DNA from: Aliidiomarina halalkaliphila
Lineage (GTDB): Bacteria > Pseudomonadota > Gammaproteobacteria > Enterobacterales > Alteromonadaceae
NCBI RefSeq assembly: GCF_007096385.1
Contig: NZ_VJWL01000005.1
Coordinates: forward strand, 1-64,000
Direction: 5' to 3'
Length of the DNA stretch: 64,000 nt
In this document: in pieces, positions 28,766 through 36,704 of the stretch
Layout of the letters: each line of letters starts with the position of its first letter
How positions within the stretch are numbered: the first letter of the stretch is position 1
Position numbers and translations under genes: made by a program
Notes under the pieces: generated by a model
Databases searched by the model: none
What the model was told of the DNA's origin: nothing
What the model saw: only the letters and a program-made list of their open reading frames with translations

Positions 28766-30637
28766 ATGAAACGTTTGTTACTTATTTTAAGCACTACAGC
28801 ATTTATTATCGGTTGTGGCGAAGCGCCGCAACGCCAAGAAGTTGCCTCACCGGAAGTATCCAGCCAGGTTGAAGCGGCGTTAACCGAGTCAGAGCGTCTT
28901 ACCCGATGGTTCGACGAACGTTACGAAGAGCGCCTGCAGTTAAGCCCTATTCAGATGACCATGCAAGGGCGCAAAGATCGCTACGACGAGCTCGATGATA
29001 TTAGCGAAGAAGCCCAAGAAGAGATGTTGGCATGGCTCGAGCGCACTGCCGTTGAACTACAAGCCAATTTCGATTACACCCAGCTCAATGAAGAAGCACA
29101 AACCTCGTACGACTTATGGCTCTATAACGTCGATCGCGCCCAACGCAGCGCCGAATATCGTGATTTCGGCTATGTGTTGCACCAAATGTCGAGTCAACAT
29201 GCGAATTTGGCGCAATTTATTATCGGATTTCATAACGTAGAAAGCGAAGATGATCTGCAAGCCTATATCACCCGCTTAGAAGTCATGGGTGATCGCTTAA
29301 ACACCATGACCGAGATGGCTCAATCCCGTGCCGAAAAAGGGATCCGCCCCCCGGATTTCGCGTATCGCGGTGCCATTCAACAAGCGCGTAATTTAGTCAC
29401 TGGTGCGCCTTTTGAAGAAACGTCCACGCGTTCACCGATGTACCAAGACGCCTATTCAAAAATCAATAAGCTGCATGATTCTGATGTGATCAGCTACGAT
29501 CAAATGGATAGCTATATGGCGCAAGCGCGGTCAGCACTCCTTAACCATGTAGGCCCTGCTTATCAGGACATGATCGCATGGCTTGAGGCCGATATGGAGC
29601 ATGCACAACAGAACCCGACCGGTGTTGCTCGCCACGAAGGTGGTCAAGATTTTTACCAACACATGCTCTGGTTCCATACCACCACAGATTTAACCGCGGA
29701 AGAGATCCATCGCATTGGACTTAATGAAGTGGCCAGAATTCAAGATGAAATGCGTACCATTATGGAGCGTGTTGAGTTTACCGGCACATTGGAGGAATTC
29801 TTTGAATTCGTACTCGAAGATGAACAATTTTACTATCCAAATACCGATGAGGGTCGCCAAGCTTACTTAGACGACTCAAAAGCATTCCTCGACGGCATCA
29901 ATGACAAATTACCGGAATTCTTTGGTATTTTGCCGCAAGCCGATCTTGTGGTACGCCGGGTTGAACCTTTCCGTGAGCAAGACGGTGCCCCGCAGCATTA
30001 TTACCCGGGTACCCCGGATGGCTCACGCCCAGGCATTTACTACGCGCACCTGTCGGATATGCGCTCCATGCCAAAAATTGATATGGAAGCGGTGGCCTAT
30101 CATGAAGGGAATCCAGGTCATCACATGCAGATCTCCATTGCTCAAGAGCTTGAAGGGATCCCACGCTTCCGGACACAAGAACGACATACGGTGTATGTAG
30201 AAGGTTGGGCGCTCTACTCTGAGTTGTTGGCCAAAGAAATGGGCGGCTACGAAGATGACTATTCTGATTTCGGACGCCTCATCGCTGAAATTTGGCGTGC
30301 AGCTCGCCTCGTGGTGGATACCGGTATGCACAGCTTAGGCTGGACCGAACAAGACGCCATAGACTACTTCAAAGCCAATACACCCATTACCGAAGGTTCA
30401 ATTGTCGCGGAAGTTCAGCGCTACTTAGTGTGGCCAGGACAAGCCACAGCCTACAAAATCGGGATGATGCGTATTCAAGAGCTGCGCGCTGAGGCGGAAC
30501 AAGAGCTTGGTGAGCTGTTCGATATTCGGGCTTTCCACGATACTATCCTCGGCGGCGGCTCATTGCCTCTGCCATTGCTGGAAGCGCGTGTACGCAATTG
30601 GATTGAGCGGGTGCAAACCGGGGTAGAGGGTAGCTAA
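28766..30637 (+). CDS. DUF885 family lipoprotein, putative zinc peptidase
   Basis: A 623-residue lipoprotein. I chose the ATG at 28766: GAGGAG is 5 bases before it and a lipoprotein signal follows, with the lipobox ending at Cys17 (FIIGC). DUF885 proteins carry an HEGxPGHH motif, here His446-Glu447 and His452-His453. Glu479 (VEGWALY) is downstream as in gluzincin metallopeptidases. Peptidase activity is inferred from these motifs. It is a single-gene unit ending at a strong terminator, and is probably anchored in the inner or outer membrane facing the periplasm. Confidence 0.85.
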   Translation: MKRLLLILSTTAFIIGCGEAPQRQEVASPEVSSQVEAALTESERLTRWFDERYEERLQLSPIQMTMQGRKDRYDELDDISEEAQEEMLAWLERTAVELQANFDYTQLNEEAQTSYDLWLYNVDRAQRSAEYRDFGYVLHQMSSQHANLAQFIIGFHNVESEDDLQAYITRLEVMGDRLNTMTEMAQSRAEKGIRPPDFAYRGAIQQARNLVTGAPFEETSTRSPMYQDAYSKINKLHDSDVISYDQMDSYMAQARSALLNHVGPAYQDMIAWLEADMEHAQQNPTGVARHEGGQDFYQHMLWFHTTTDLTAEEIHRIGLNEVARIQDEMRTIMERVEFTGTLEEFFEFVLEDEQFYYPNTDEGRQAYLDDSKAFLDGINDKLPEFFGILPQADLVVRRVEPFREQDGAPQHYYPGTPDGSRPGIYYAHLSDMRSMPKIDMEAVAYHEGNPGHHMQISIAQELEGIPRFRTQERHTVYVEGWALYSELLAKEMGGYEDDYSDFGRLIAEIWRAARLVVDTGMHSLGWTEQDAIDYFKANTPITEGSIVAEVQRYLVWPGQATAYKIGMMRIQELRAEAEQELGELFDIRAFHDTILGGGSLPLPLLEARVRNWIERVQTGVEGS

Positions 30638-30664
30638 CGAGCCTTTGAAAACCCTATGCACAGC

Positions 30665-30704
30665 GCGGGACTTACCATTTTCACGGTAAGTCCCGCTTTT
30701 TTTT
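30665..30704 (+). terminator. Rho-independent terminator after the DUF885 gene
   Basis: A 12-bp GCGGGACTTACC / GGTAAGTCCCGC hairpin with an 8-base loop is followed by eight Ts. The remaining 185 bases before the next gene hold no other feature that I can support. Confidence 0.95.
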
Positions 30705-30889
30705 CAACGCTTGTTTTTGTTGATTGTATCGGCGTTTTGGTCATTGTCGCCTACTTCTAGCCCCTCTAAACTAGTGCCAGATTGCTTTGCGCTTCACATC
30801 GTATGGGCGTTCTCAATGCTCGCGGTAGCGCAAATTCAAGGTAACCATCACCGCTGCCAATACTTCACTTTTCAACGCAGGAGTTGACT

Positions 30890-31420
30890 ATGACCGACTT
30901 TACTATCCACACAAAAGACAATGCACCAGAGAACAGCAAACAATTGCTCGACAAAGCTGAAAAAGCCGTGGGATTTATTCCAAATTTGTTTGGCGTCATG
31001 GCTGCATCACCACAATTACTGGAAGCCTATCTCACCTTAGATAACTTGGCCAAAAACTTGAGCCTTAACAGCACAGAAGTGACGGTCGTATGGCAAACCA
31101 TTAACAGCACTAATCAATGTCATTATTGCATTCCGGCTCACACAGCCATCGCGAAACAAATGAAAGTATCCGACCGTGTGAATGATGCCGTGATTAACGA
31201 TAAGTCGCTGGAGGATAACAAGCTAGAAGCGCTGCGTTCTTTCACAAAAGCCATTATTCAGAAACAAGGAAAAGTTGATGAGGTGGGTGTCGATAAATTC
31301 CTCAGTGCGGGATATACGCAAAAACAGATACTTGAAGTGGTTATGTTGGTTGGGCAAAAAACCTTGAGCAACTACACCAATTACTTCGCGCAAACACCGA
31401 TTGATGCGCAATTTAAATAA
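30890..31420 (+). CDS. Carboxymuconolactone decarboxylase / AhpD-like protein
   Basis: A 176-residue protein of the AhpD/CMD superfamily. Cys77-His-Tyr-Cys80 (CHYC) followed by His84 is the redox-active CxxC...H motif of peroxidase-like members, so a role in alkyl-hydroperoxide or thiol redox chemistry is likely; the substrate is unknown. I chose the ATG at 30890, with GGAG 6 bases before, over a TTG two codons upstream. It appears to be a single-gene unit ending just before tRNA-Leu on the opposite strand. Confidence 0.85.
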   Translation: MTDFTIHTKDNAPENSKQLLDKAEKAVGFIPNLFGVMAASPQLLEAYLTLDNLAKNLSLNSTEVTVVWQTINSTNQCHYCIPAHTAIAKQMKVSDRVNDAVINDKSLEDNKLEALRSFTKAIIQKQGKVDEVGVDKFLSAGYTQKQILEVVMLVGQKTLSNYTNYFAQTPIDAQFK

Positions 31421-31501
31421 TGTTGTGAGCATAATAGCCCAATGAAGGCAGCACGGTTATAAACCTGCCTGACGGGTCATTAAATACGAGATAAGTAGCG
31501 T

Positions 31502-31588
31502 TGGTGCCCGGGGCCGGACTCGAACCGGCACACCATTTCTGGCGGCGGATTTTGAATCCGCTGCGTCTACCAATTTCGCCACCCGGGC
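31502..31588 (-). tRNA. tRNA-Leu (anticodon CAA)
   Basis: An 87-base class II tRNA on the minus strand. The acceptor stem is GCCCGGG/CCCGGGC, the D-arm has GGTAGACGC, and the anticodon stem GCGGA/TCCGC encloses TTCAAAA with anticodon CAA. A long variable arm and the GGTTCGAGTCC T-arm follow, with CCA encoded. It reads UUG codons. It closely resembles E. coli leuX. No attachment-site duplication or integrase is seen nearby. Confidence 0.97.
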
Positions 31589-31602
31589 ATTTTTTTGAGG
31601 TG

Positions 31603-31623
31603 GCGTTCTCACGAGGAGAACGC
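31603..31623 (-). other. Hairpin in the tRNA-Leu 5' leader
   Basis: A perfect 8-bp GCGTTCTC / GAGAACGC stem with a 5-base loop lies between the promoter and the mature tRNA. It is not followed by a U-run in the direction of transcription. It may assist processing or protect the leader. Confidence 0.6.
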
Positions 31624-31628
31624 TGCGC

Positions 31629-31656
31629 ATTATACCCATGATCACGCGCGGTGCAA
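31629..31656 (-). promoter_or_regulatory. tRNA-Leu promoter
   Basis: TTGCAC (31651-31656) and a perfect TATAAT (31629-31634) are 16 bases apart, followed by a GCGCAG discriminator. This is the typical strong, stringently controlled stable-RNA promoter layout. The leader is about 35 bases. Confidence 0.85.
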
Positions 31657-31725
31657 GCGTTGCTGAAAAAAAAGAGTGCATCATGTATCATCTTGAATCT
31701 TTCGTGTTCAGGAATTAATCACATC

Positions 31726-32247
31726 ATGTCGGATAGTCGCATCTCTGAGGAATTTTCACCGGAATTCAGCACCTTCCCTCGCGCCGGATTTTGGCGTCGT
31801 ATCGGTGCCATTATTTATGATTTGTTAGTGGTCGCCGCGGTGATTATGTTTGCTGCTGGGGCCGCATTGACCTTGGTTGCTGTTCTTGTCTCCGCGGGAT
31901 TGATCAGCCTTGCCGAGGGCCAAGACCATGCCAGCGTAATTCAAGGCAACCCATTGTTCACGCTCTATATCATTGCCGTAATTCTATTGTTCTATACGGG
32001 ATTCTGGCGCCGAGGTGGACAAACCTTGGGGATGCGCGCGTGGCGCATGCGTGTGCAAAATAGCGATGGCTCGCGAATTAGTTGGAAACAAGGTCTCATT
32101 CGCGCCCTTACCTCCCTATGTGGCTTAGGTAACTTCTGGGTGTTATTTAACCGCGAAAAGCTTGCCCTACAAGATAAGATCGCCGGATGCGAAGTAGTGG
32201 TTCTGACATCGGAAGCCAATCAATACAAAAACTGGAAGCGCAAATAA
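31726..32247 (+). CDS. RDD family membrane protein
   Basis: A 173-residue inner-membrane protein. Residues GFWRRIGAIIYDLLVV (about 22-37) carry the Arg and Asp of the RDD motif at the start of the first transmembrane helix. A second helix lies near 50-65, and a third (about 80-95) precedes QTLGMRAWRMRV. RDD proteins have been linked to cation exchange or membrane organisation; the function here is unknown. I chose the ATG at 31726, which begins after the tRNA-Leu promoter region; AGGA lies 12 bases upstream, so initiation may be weak. Confidence 0.85.
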   Translation: MSDSRISEEFSPEFSTFPRAGFWRRIGAIIYDLLVVAAVIMFAAGAALTLVAVLVSAGLISLAEGQDHASVIQGNPLFTLYIIAVILLFYTGFWRRGGQTLGMRAWRMRVQNSDGSRISWKQGLIRALTSLCGLGNFWVLFNREKLALQDKIAGCEVVVLTSEANQYKNWKRK

Positions 32248-32267
32248 TTGCGCTTCTTCCGTAACGC

Positions 32268-33335
32268 TTAAATACGGTTGCGACTAAGAATGTATATCGC
32301 GATAGATGCGAAGATTAGGCCCGGCAAGACGGCCCCTAAGAACGGTGGTATTTGATACACCTGAGATATGGGGCCAAACACTTCATTAAACACATGAAAC
32401 ACAAAACCTGTCACGACCCCCAACAATACCCGAGCCCCCATAGTAACCGACCGCAGCGGCCCAAAGATAAACGACAGCGCCACCAATAGCATTACCGCAA
32501 CAGTAAAGGGCACCATCACTTTACGCCAGAACGCCAACTCATAACGGCTTGCATCTTGTCGGTTCGCTTTCAAATAATTCACGTAACTACTTAGCCCAGA
32601 AATCGACAAAGATTCTGGGCGAACGGTGAATATACCTAACTTCTCGGGCGTTAAAGTTGAACGCCAACTCCAACTGGCCAGGCGATAGTTGCGCACTTCT
32701 GTGTCTGAAACTTCTGTATATTGGGCATCATGGACGCGCCAATCCGGTCCAATATAGGTGGCACGACCGCCATGCACTACTTTATCCAGTTCGCGCCCGG
32801 TAAATTGATAGATGGTGACATTGCGCAAGCGCCCAGTATCTTCAACTTCACCGATATGAATAAAGTGCTCACCATCTTTAGCCCAAATACCATGCTCGCC
32901 ACTAATTAAACTTCCCCCTGAAACCGCTTGTGCGCGCAGCTGACGCGCTTGCGCTTCAAGTTGTGGCGCTACCCACTCACCAATCACCAACACCGCGAGC
33001 ATCATTACTACGGAGGCTTTCATCACCGAAGCAATAAGATTCAAACGCGAACGTCCGGCCGCCATCATTACAGTGAGTTCGCTATTGCTGGCAAGCAAGC
33101 CCATGCCAATTAAGCCACCGAGTAGTGCCGCTATGGGAAAGAACATTTCCACATCGCGTGGAAAGCTCAGAACCACAAATACCAGCACATCGGTCATTTC
33201 ATAGGTCCCGCGCCCAATAGCGCGAATTTGTTCAACAAAGCGAATCAGAGCACTTAGTCCAGTAAGCACAACCAAGCTTAATAACGAAGTGACCAGCACT
33301 GTTTTACCGATATAGCGATCGAGGATACTAAACAT
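32268..33335 (-). CDS. lptG: LPS export system permease LptG
   Basis: A 355-residue inner-membrane permease of the LptB2FG transporter, which extracts lipopolysaccharide and passes it to LptC and the Lpt bridge. Transmembrane helices at the N-terminus (about 14-115) and C-terminus (about 270-355) flank a periplasmic beta-jellyroll domain. MFSILDRYIGKTVL is typical. Its ATG overlaps the lptF stop by one base (TAATG). Confidence 0.95.
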   Translation of the reverse strand: MFSILDRYIGKTVLVTSLLSLVVLTGLSALIRFVEQIRAIGRGTYEMTDVLVFVVLSFPRDVEMFFPIAALLGGLIGMGLLASNSELTVMMAAGRSRLNLIASVMKASVVMMLAVLVIGEWVAPQLEAQARQLRAQAVSGGSLISGEHGIWAKDGEHFIHIGEVEDTGRLRNVTIYQFTGRELDKVVHGGRATYIGPDWRVHDAQYTEVSDTEVRNYRLASWSWRSTLTPEKLGIFTVRPESLSISGLSSYVNYLKANRQDASRYELAFWRKVMVPFTVAVMLLVALSFIFGPLRSVTMGARVLLGVVTGFVFHVFNEVFGPISQVYQIPPFLGAVLPGLIFASIAIYILSRNRI

Positions 33336-34444
33336 TAGCGAAGCCCCCGTATTGCAGCTCGGAAACGGTATCCCGACGGTCGTTCACGAATAAGCAAAGA
33401 TATACCGATAATGAATAACCCCGCATGAATCCACCACAACCCTAACCCTTCAGGGAGCGAGCCATCGGCTAATGCGCGTTTCGCCGCCATCAACACCATA
33501 AAGTAGCCCATATAAATCAAAATCGCGGGACCCATCTTGGCAAACTTGCCTTGGCGGGGATTCACCCGACTTAACGGCACCGCAATCAGTGCAAGCAACG
33601 GCATCGCTAATGGAATCGCGATACGCCACTGCATTTCCGCATGGGCTTCACTTCCAGGTGTATTTAGGAGTTCTTGCGTAGGTACTGCTTCTAAACGACG
33701 GCGTTCTTCATCGTATTCTTGTTCGCGGATCTGTATCTGGTATTCATCAAAACGCATCACATGGTGATCGAGGTTTACCAAAGATTGTGAATAACGGCGT
33801 CCATCATCCAGCACCAATAATTGCGCACCATTGGGCATGGTTTCCACGCGACCTCGAGCAGACATCACCACACTGGCACGTTGATCGTCGGCGTATTCAC
33901 CGCGAGCGGGTAACTGGGCCACAAAGATCTCTTCCAGTTCGCCATCACGACCTTGGCGTTCGACAAAAATCACCGCTCGCTGTTGCGCCGCTTGTTGAAA
34001 ACGCCCGGGTTGAATCACAGACACACCTGCCTCCGCTCGGGCGCGCTCAGCCAAGGCGTGTTCTTGGGCCAATGCCCACGGACTCAGCCACAAGGTAAGC
34101 ACAGAGGTAATAATGGCGATAATTACTGCGAACACTAAGGTAACCCGTGCGATATACCACTCACTTACACCACAGGCATGCAGTACCGACATCTCATGAT
34201 CGGTATACATACGACCATGGGCCATTAAGATACCCAAGAAAAGACTGATCGGCAGGATCAACGAAGCCAAACCCGGCAACTGAAGGCCGAGCACTGCAAG
34301 AATCAATTGCGCTGGAAGCTGTCCGTCGGATGCCTGCGTCAGTATTTGCACGAACTGCTGGCTGACAAAAATAGTAAGCAGCACCAGAAAAACAGCGATT
34401 TGTGCTTTGAATGTTTCTCGTAAAACGTAACGAAATATGAGCAC
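33335..34444 (-). CDS. lptF: LPS export system permease LptF
   Basis: A 369-residue partner of LptG with the same helix-jellyroll-helix design. LIFRYVLRETFKAQIAVFLVL starts the first helix, and LPISLFLGILMAHGRMYTDHE is the coupling-helix region. The start is GTG (34444) with AAGGA 8 bases upstream. lptF and lptG form a two-gene operon, divergent from pepA as in E. coli. Confidence 0.95.
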   Translation of the reverse strand: MLIFRYVLRETFKAQIAVFLVLLTIFVSQQFVQILTQASDGQLPAQLILAVLGLQLPGLASLILPISLFLGILMAHGRMYTDHEMSVLHACGVSEWYIARVTLVFAVIIAIITSVLTLWLSPWALAQEHALAERARAEAGVSVIQPGRFQQAAQQRAVIFVERQGRDGELEEIFVAQLPARGEYADDQRASVVMSARGRVETMPNGAQLLVLDDGRRYSQSLVNLDHHVMRFDEYQIQIREQEYDEERRRLEAVPTQELLNTPGSEAHAEMQWRIAIPLAMPLLALIAVPLSRVNPRQGKFAKMGPAILIYMGYFMVLMAAKRALADGSLPEGLGLWWIHAGLFIIGISLLIRERPSGYRFRAAIRGLR

Positions 34445-34480
34445 GTGCCCAATCCTTAACTTCGTTTTTCACTGGAATTC

Positions 34481-34495
34481 ACTGAATATTTCAGT
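34481..34495. repeat. Short perfect palindrome in the lptF-pepA divergent region
   Basis: ACTGAA-tat-TTCAGT lies 37 bases before lptF. It could be a regulator site. The rest of the 284-base gap (34445-34728) is A/T-rich, holds a GATGCC/GGCATC hairpin (34687-34704) just before pepA, and shows no promoter I would defend. Confidence 0.4.
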
Positions 34496-34728
34496 AAACT
34501 CTGTATTTTGGCAAGTTTAATGTGCGAAAACTGAGTATTTACGGCTTCTGTTAACCCGATTTTTTTAAGTTAACTTATTTGATACAGCCCTGTTATGGCT
34601 CACTTGGTTTGTTTTCTTAGGGAAAACCAAAGCGAGCTAGCAAACTCAGGCTGTCGTATTCGAGAATACTTCAGGCGCGCGACAATGATGCCACGCTTGG
34701 CATCAATAAACCAGAAATGGGAGTGATT

Positions 34729-36234
34729 ATGGAATTCAATGTAAAGAGCGGAAGCCCCGAAAAGCAACGCTCAGCCTGTATCGTTGTCGGTGTCTTTGAA
34801 CCGCGCAGATTATCACCCGCGGCAGAACAACTGGATAAAATTAGCGACGGGTACCTCAGCAACCTGCTTCGCCGAGGCGACATTGAAGGAAAAGCAGGCC
34901 AAGTGCTGCTGTTACATAATGTTCCAAACGTATTGAGTGAGCGTATTTTATTGGTCGGCTGTGGGAAAGAGCGCGAGCTCGATGAGCGCCAGTATCGCCA
35001 AATTATCAGCAAAACCATTGCCACCCTTAACGACACAGGTGCCATGGAAGCGGTCTGCTTTTTGAGTGAACTACATGTAAAAGGACGCGACACCTATTGG
35101 AAAGTTCGCCATGCAGTAGAAGCCGCGCAAGCAAGCTTATACGTATTCGACCAACTCAAAACTCATAAAGAAGAGCCGCGTCGACCATTGCGCAAATTGG
35201 TATTCAATGTACCCACGCGTCGTGAATTACCCATCGGAGAGCGCGCGGTAACCCACGGTTTAGCAATCGCTAAAGGGGTCAAGCTATGCCGGGATGCGGC
35301 AAATATGCCCCCGAATATTTGTACGCCTGTGTGGCTAGCAGAACAGGCGGAACTGTTAGCGACTCAATACGAGCCGCTGAAAGTAGAGCGAATTAACGAG
35401 TCCGATATGGCAGAACTTGGCATGAACGCCTACTTGGCGGTGAGCCAAGGTTCTGCTAATCCAGCGGTAATGACGCTCATGCATTATCGTGGTGCCAAAG
35501 ACGATCGCGCTCCAATTGTCTTGGTCGGTAAAGGTCTTACTTTCGACTCCGGCGGTATTTCCATTAAACCTGCCGAAGCCATGGATGAAATGAAATATGA
35601 TATGGGTGGCGCTGCTGGCGTGCTGGGCACCATGCAAGCGCTAGCCGAATTGCAGCTTCCCATCAACGTGATTGGAGTGCTCGCTGGCTGTGAAAATATG
35701 CCAGATGGGCGTGCCTATCGCCCAGGCGATATTATTAAAACCATGTCAGGGCAAACCGTGGAAGTGCTCAATACGGATGCCGAGGGCCGCCTTGTGTTAT
35801 GCGATGCCCTCACCTATGTAGAGCGGTTCCATCCGGAAGCAGTGATTGATATTGCTACCCTCACCGGCGCCTGTGTTATTGCCCTAGGTGCCCATGCCAC
35901 TGGATTATTAAGCAATCACAACCCGCTTGCCCATGAATTACTGAATGTCGGTAAACTCAGTGGAGACCGCGCATGGCAATTGCCGTTGTGGGATGAATAC
36001 CAAGAAATGCTCGATAGCCCATTTGCAGATATGACCAATCTTGGCGGACGCCCTGCGGGAACCATTACCGCGGCGTGCTTCCTGTCGCGCTTTACCAAGA
36101 AATATCATTGGGCGCATATGGATGTCGCAGGAACTGCTTGGAAAGGTGGCAAAGATAAAGGCAGTACCGGTCGTCCTGTACCCATGCTGACCCAATTTTT
36201 GTTGACCCGTGCTAACGCAGCGCAGAGCGAATAA
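34729..36234 (+). CDS. pepA: Leucyl aminopeptidase PepA (aminopeptidase A)
   Basis: A 501-residue dimetal M17 aminopeptidase, a hexamer that trims N-terminal residues; in E. coli it is also a DNA-binding protein in carAB control and Xer recombination. The [14 protein letters not shown] signature and [15 protein letters not shown] with the metal-binding Lys/Asp are present. I chose the ATG at 34729 (GGGAG 5 bases before), giving [13 protein letters not shown] as in E. coli. It starts the pepA-holC-valS operon. Confidence 0.97.
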   Translation: MEFNVKSGSPEKQRSACIVVGVFEPRRLSPAAEQLDKISDGYLSNLLRRGDIEGKAGQVLLLHNVPNVLSERILLVGCGKERELDERQYRQIISKTIATLNDTGAMEAVCFLSELHVKGRDTYWKVRHAVEAAQASLYVFDQLKTHKEEPRRPLRKLVFNVPTRRELPIGERAVTHGLAIAKGVKLCRDAANMPPNICTPVWLAEQAELLATQYEPLKVERINESDMAELGMNAYLAVSQGSANPAVMTLMHYRGAKDDRAPIVLVGKGLTFDSGGISIKPAEAMDEMKYDMGGAAGVLGTMQALAELQLPINVIGVLAGCENMPDGRAYRPGDIIKTMSGQTVEVLNTDAEGRLVLCDALTYVERFHPEAVIDIATLTGACVIALGAHATGLLSNHNPLAHELLNVGKLSGDRAWQLPLWDEYQEMLDSPFADMTNLGGRPAGTITAACFLSRFTKKYHWAHMDVAGTAWKGGKDKGSTGRPVPMLTQFLLTRANAAQSE

Positions 36235-36236
36235 CT

Positions 36237-36677
36237 GTGGCCCAAGTCACATTTTATGTGCTGAATAGCGAGCAACAACCCATGGATATGGCCTGCGAGT
36301 TGTTGCTCGCACGTCTGCAACAAAGGCAGCGTATTGCGGTAGTTGCCGATAACCGTAAAGCGGCCGAAGCCTTTGATGAGCTATTGTGGCAACGCCCAGC
36401 AGATCGATTTATCCCTCACAATTTATTGGGGGAAGGTCCAGCTGGAGGCGCGCCCGTTGTGATTGGCTGGGATCAACCATTCAGTGCTTATGGCTACACT
36501 AAACATTGTTTACTGAACTTAAGTGAGAATGTTCCCGATGATGCCCATAAATACCGGCAGATCGTCGATTTCGTTCCCAGTGATGAAGAAGGTAAAACAA
36601 AAGCGCGTGAACGCTATCGGCAATACCGGCGCTTAGGGTTTGAGCTCAGCACCCAAACGCTCACCAACAACGAATAA
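36237..36677 (+). CDS. holC: DNA polymerase III subunit chi
   Basis: A 146-residue chi subunit of the clamp-loader complex, which links Pol III holoenzyme to SSB. VTFYVLNSEQQPMDMACELL and VADNRKAAEAFDELLW match the family. The start is GTG, 2 bases after the pepA stop, implying translational coupling. pepA-holC-valS is the order seen in E. coli. Confidence 0.95.
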   Translation: MAQVTFYVLNSEQQPMDMACELLLARLQQRQRIAVVADNRKAAEAFDELLWQRPADRFIPHNLLGEGPAGGAPVVIGWDQPFSAYGYTKHCLLNLSENVPDDAHKYRQIVDFVPSDEEGKTKARERYRQYRRLGFELSTQTLTNNE

Positions 36678-36704
36678 ACACCAAATATTGTATTGAAGGA
36701 CACT

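Noticed and set aside
31490-31600. tRNA-Leu as an integration site for a genomic island
   Set aside because: No integrase, no direct repeat of the tRNA 3' end and no change in gene character on either side.
31413-31691. Open frames covering the tRNA-Leu gene on the minus strand
   Set aside because: Translation of a structured tRNA gene and its leader; the tRNA explains the sequence completely.
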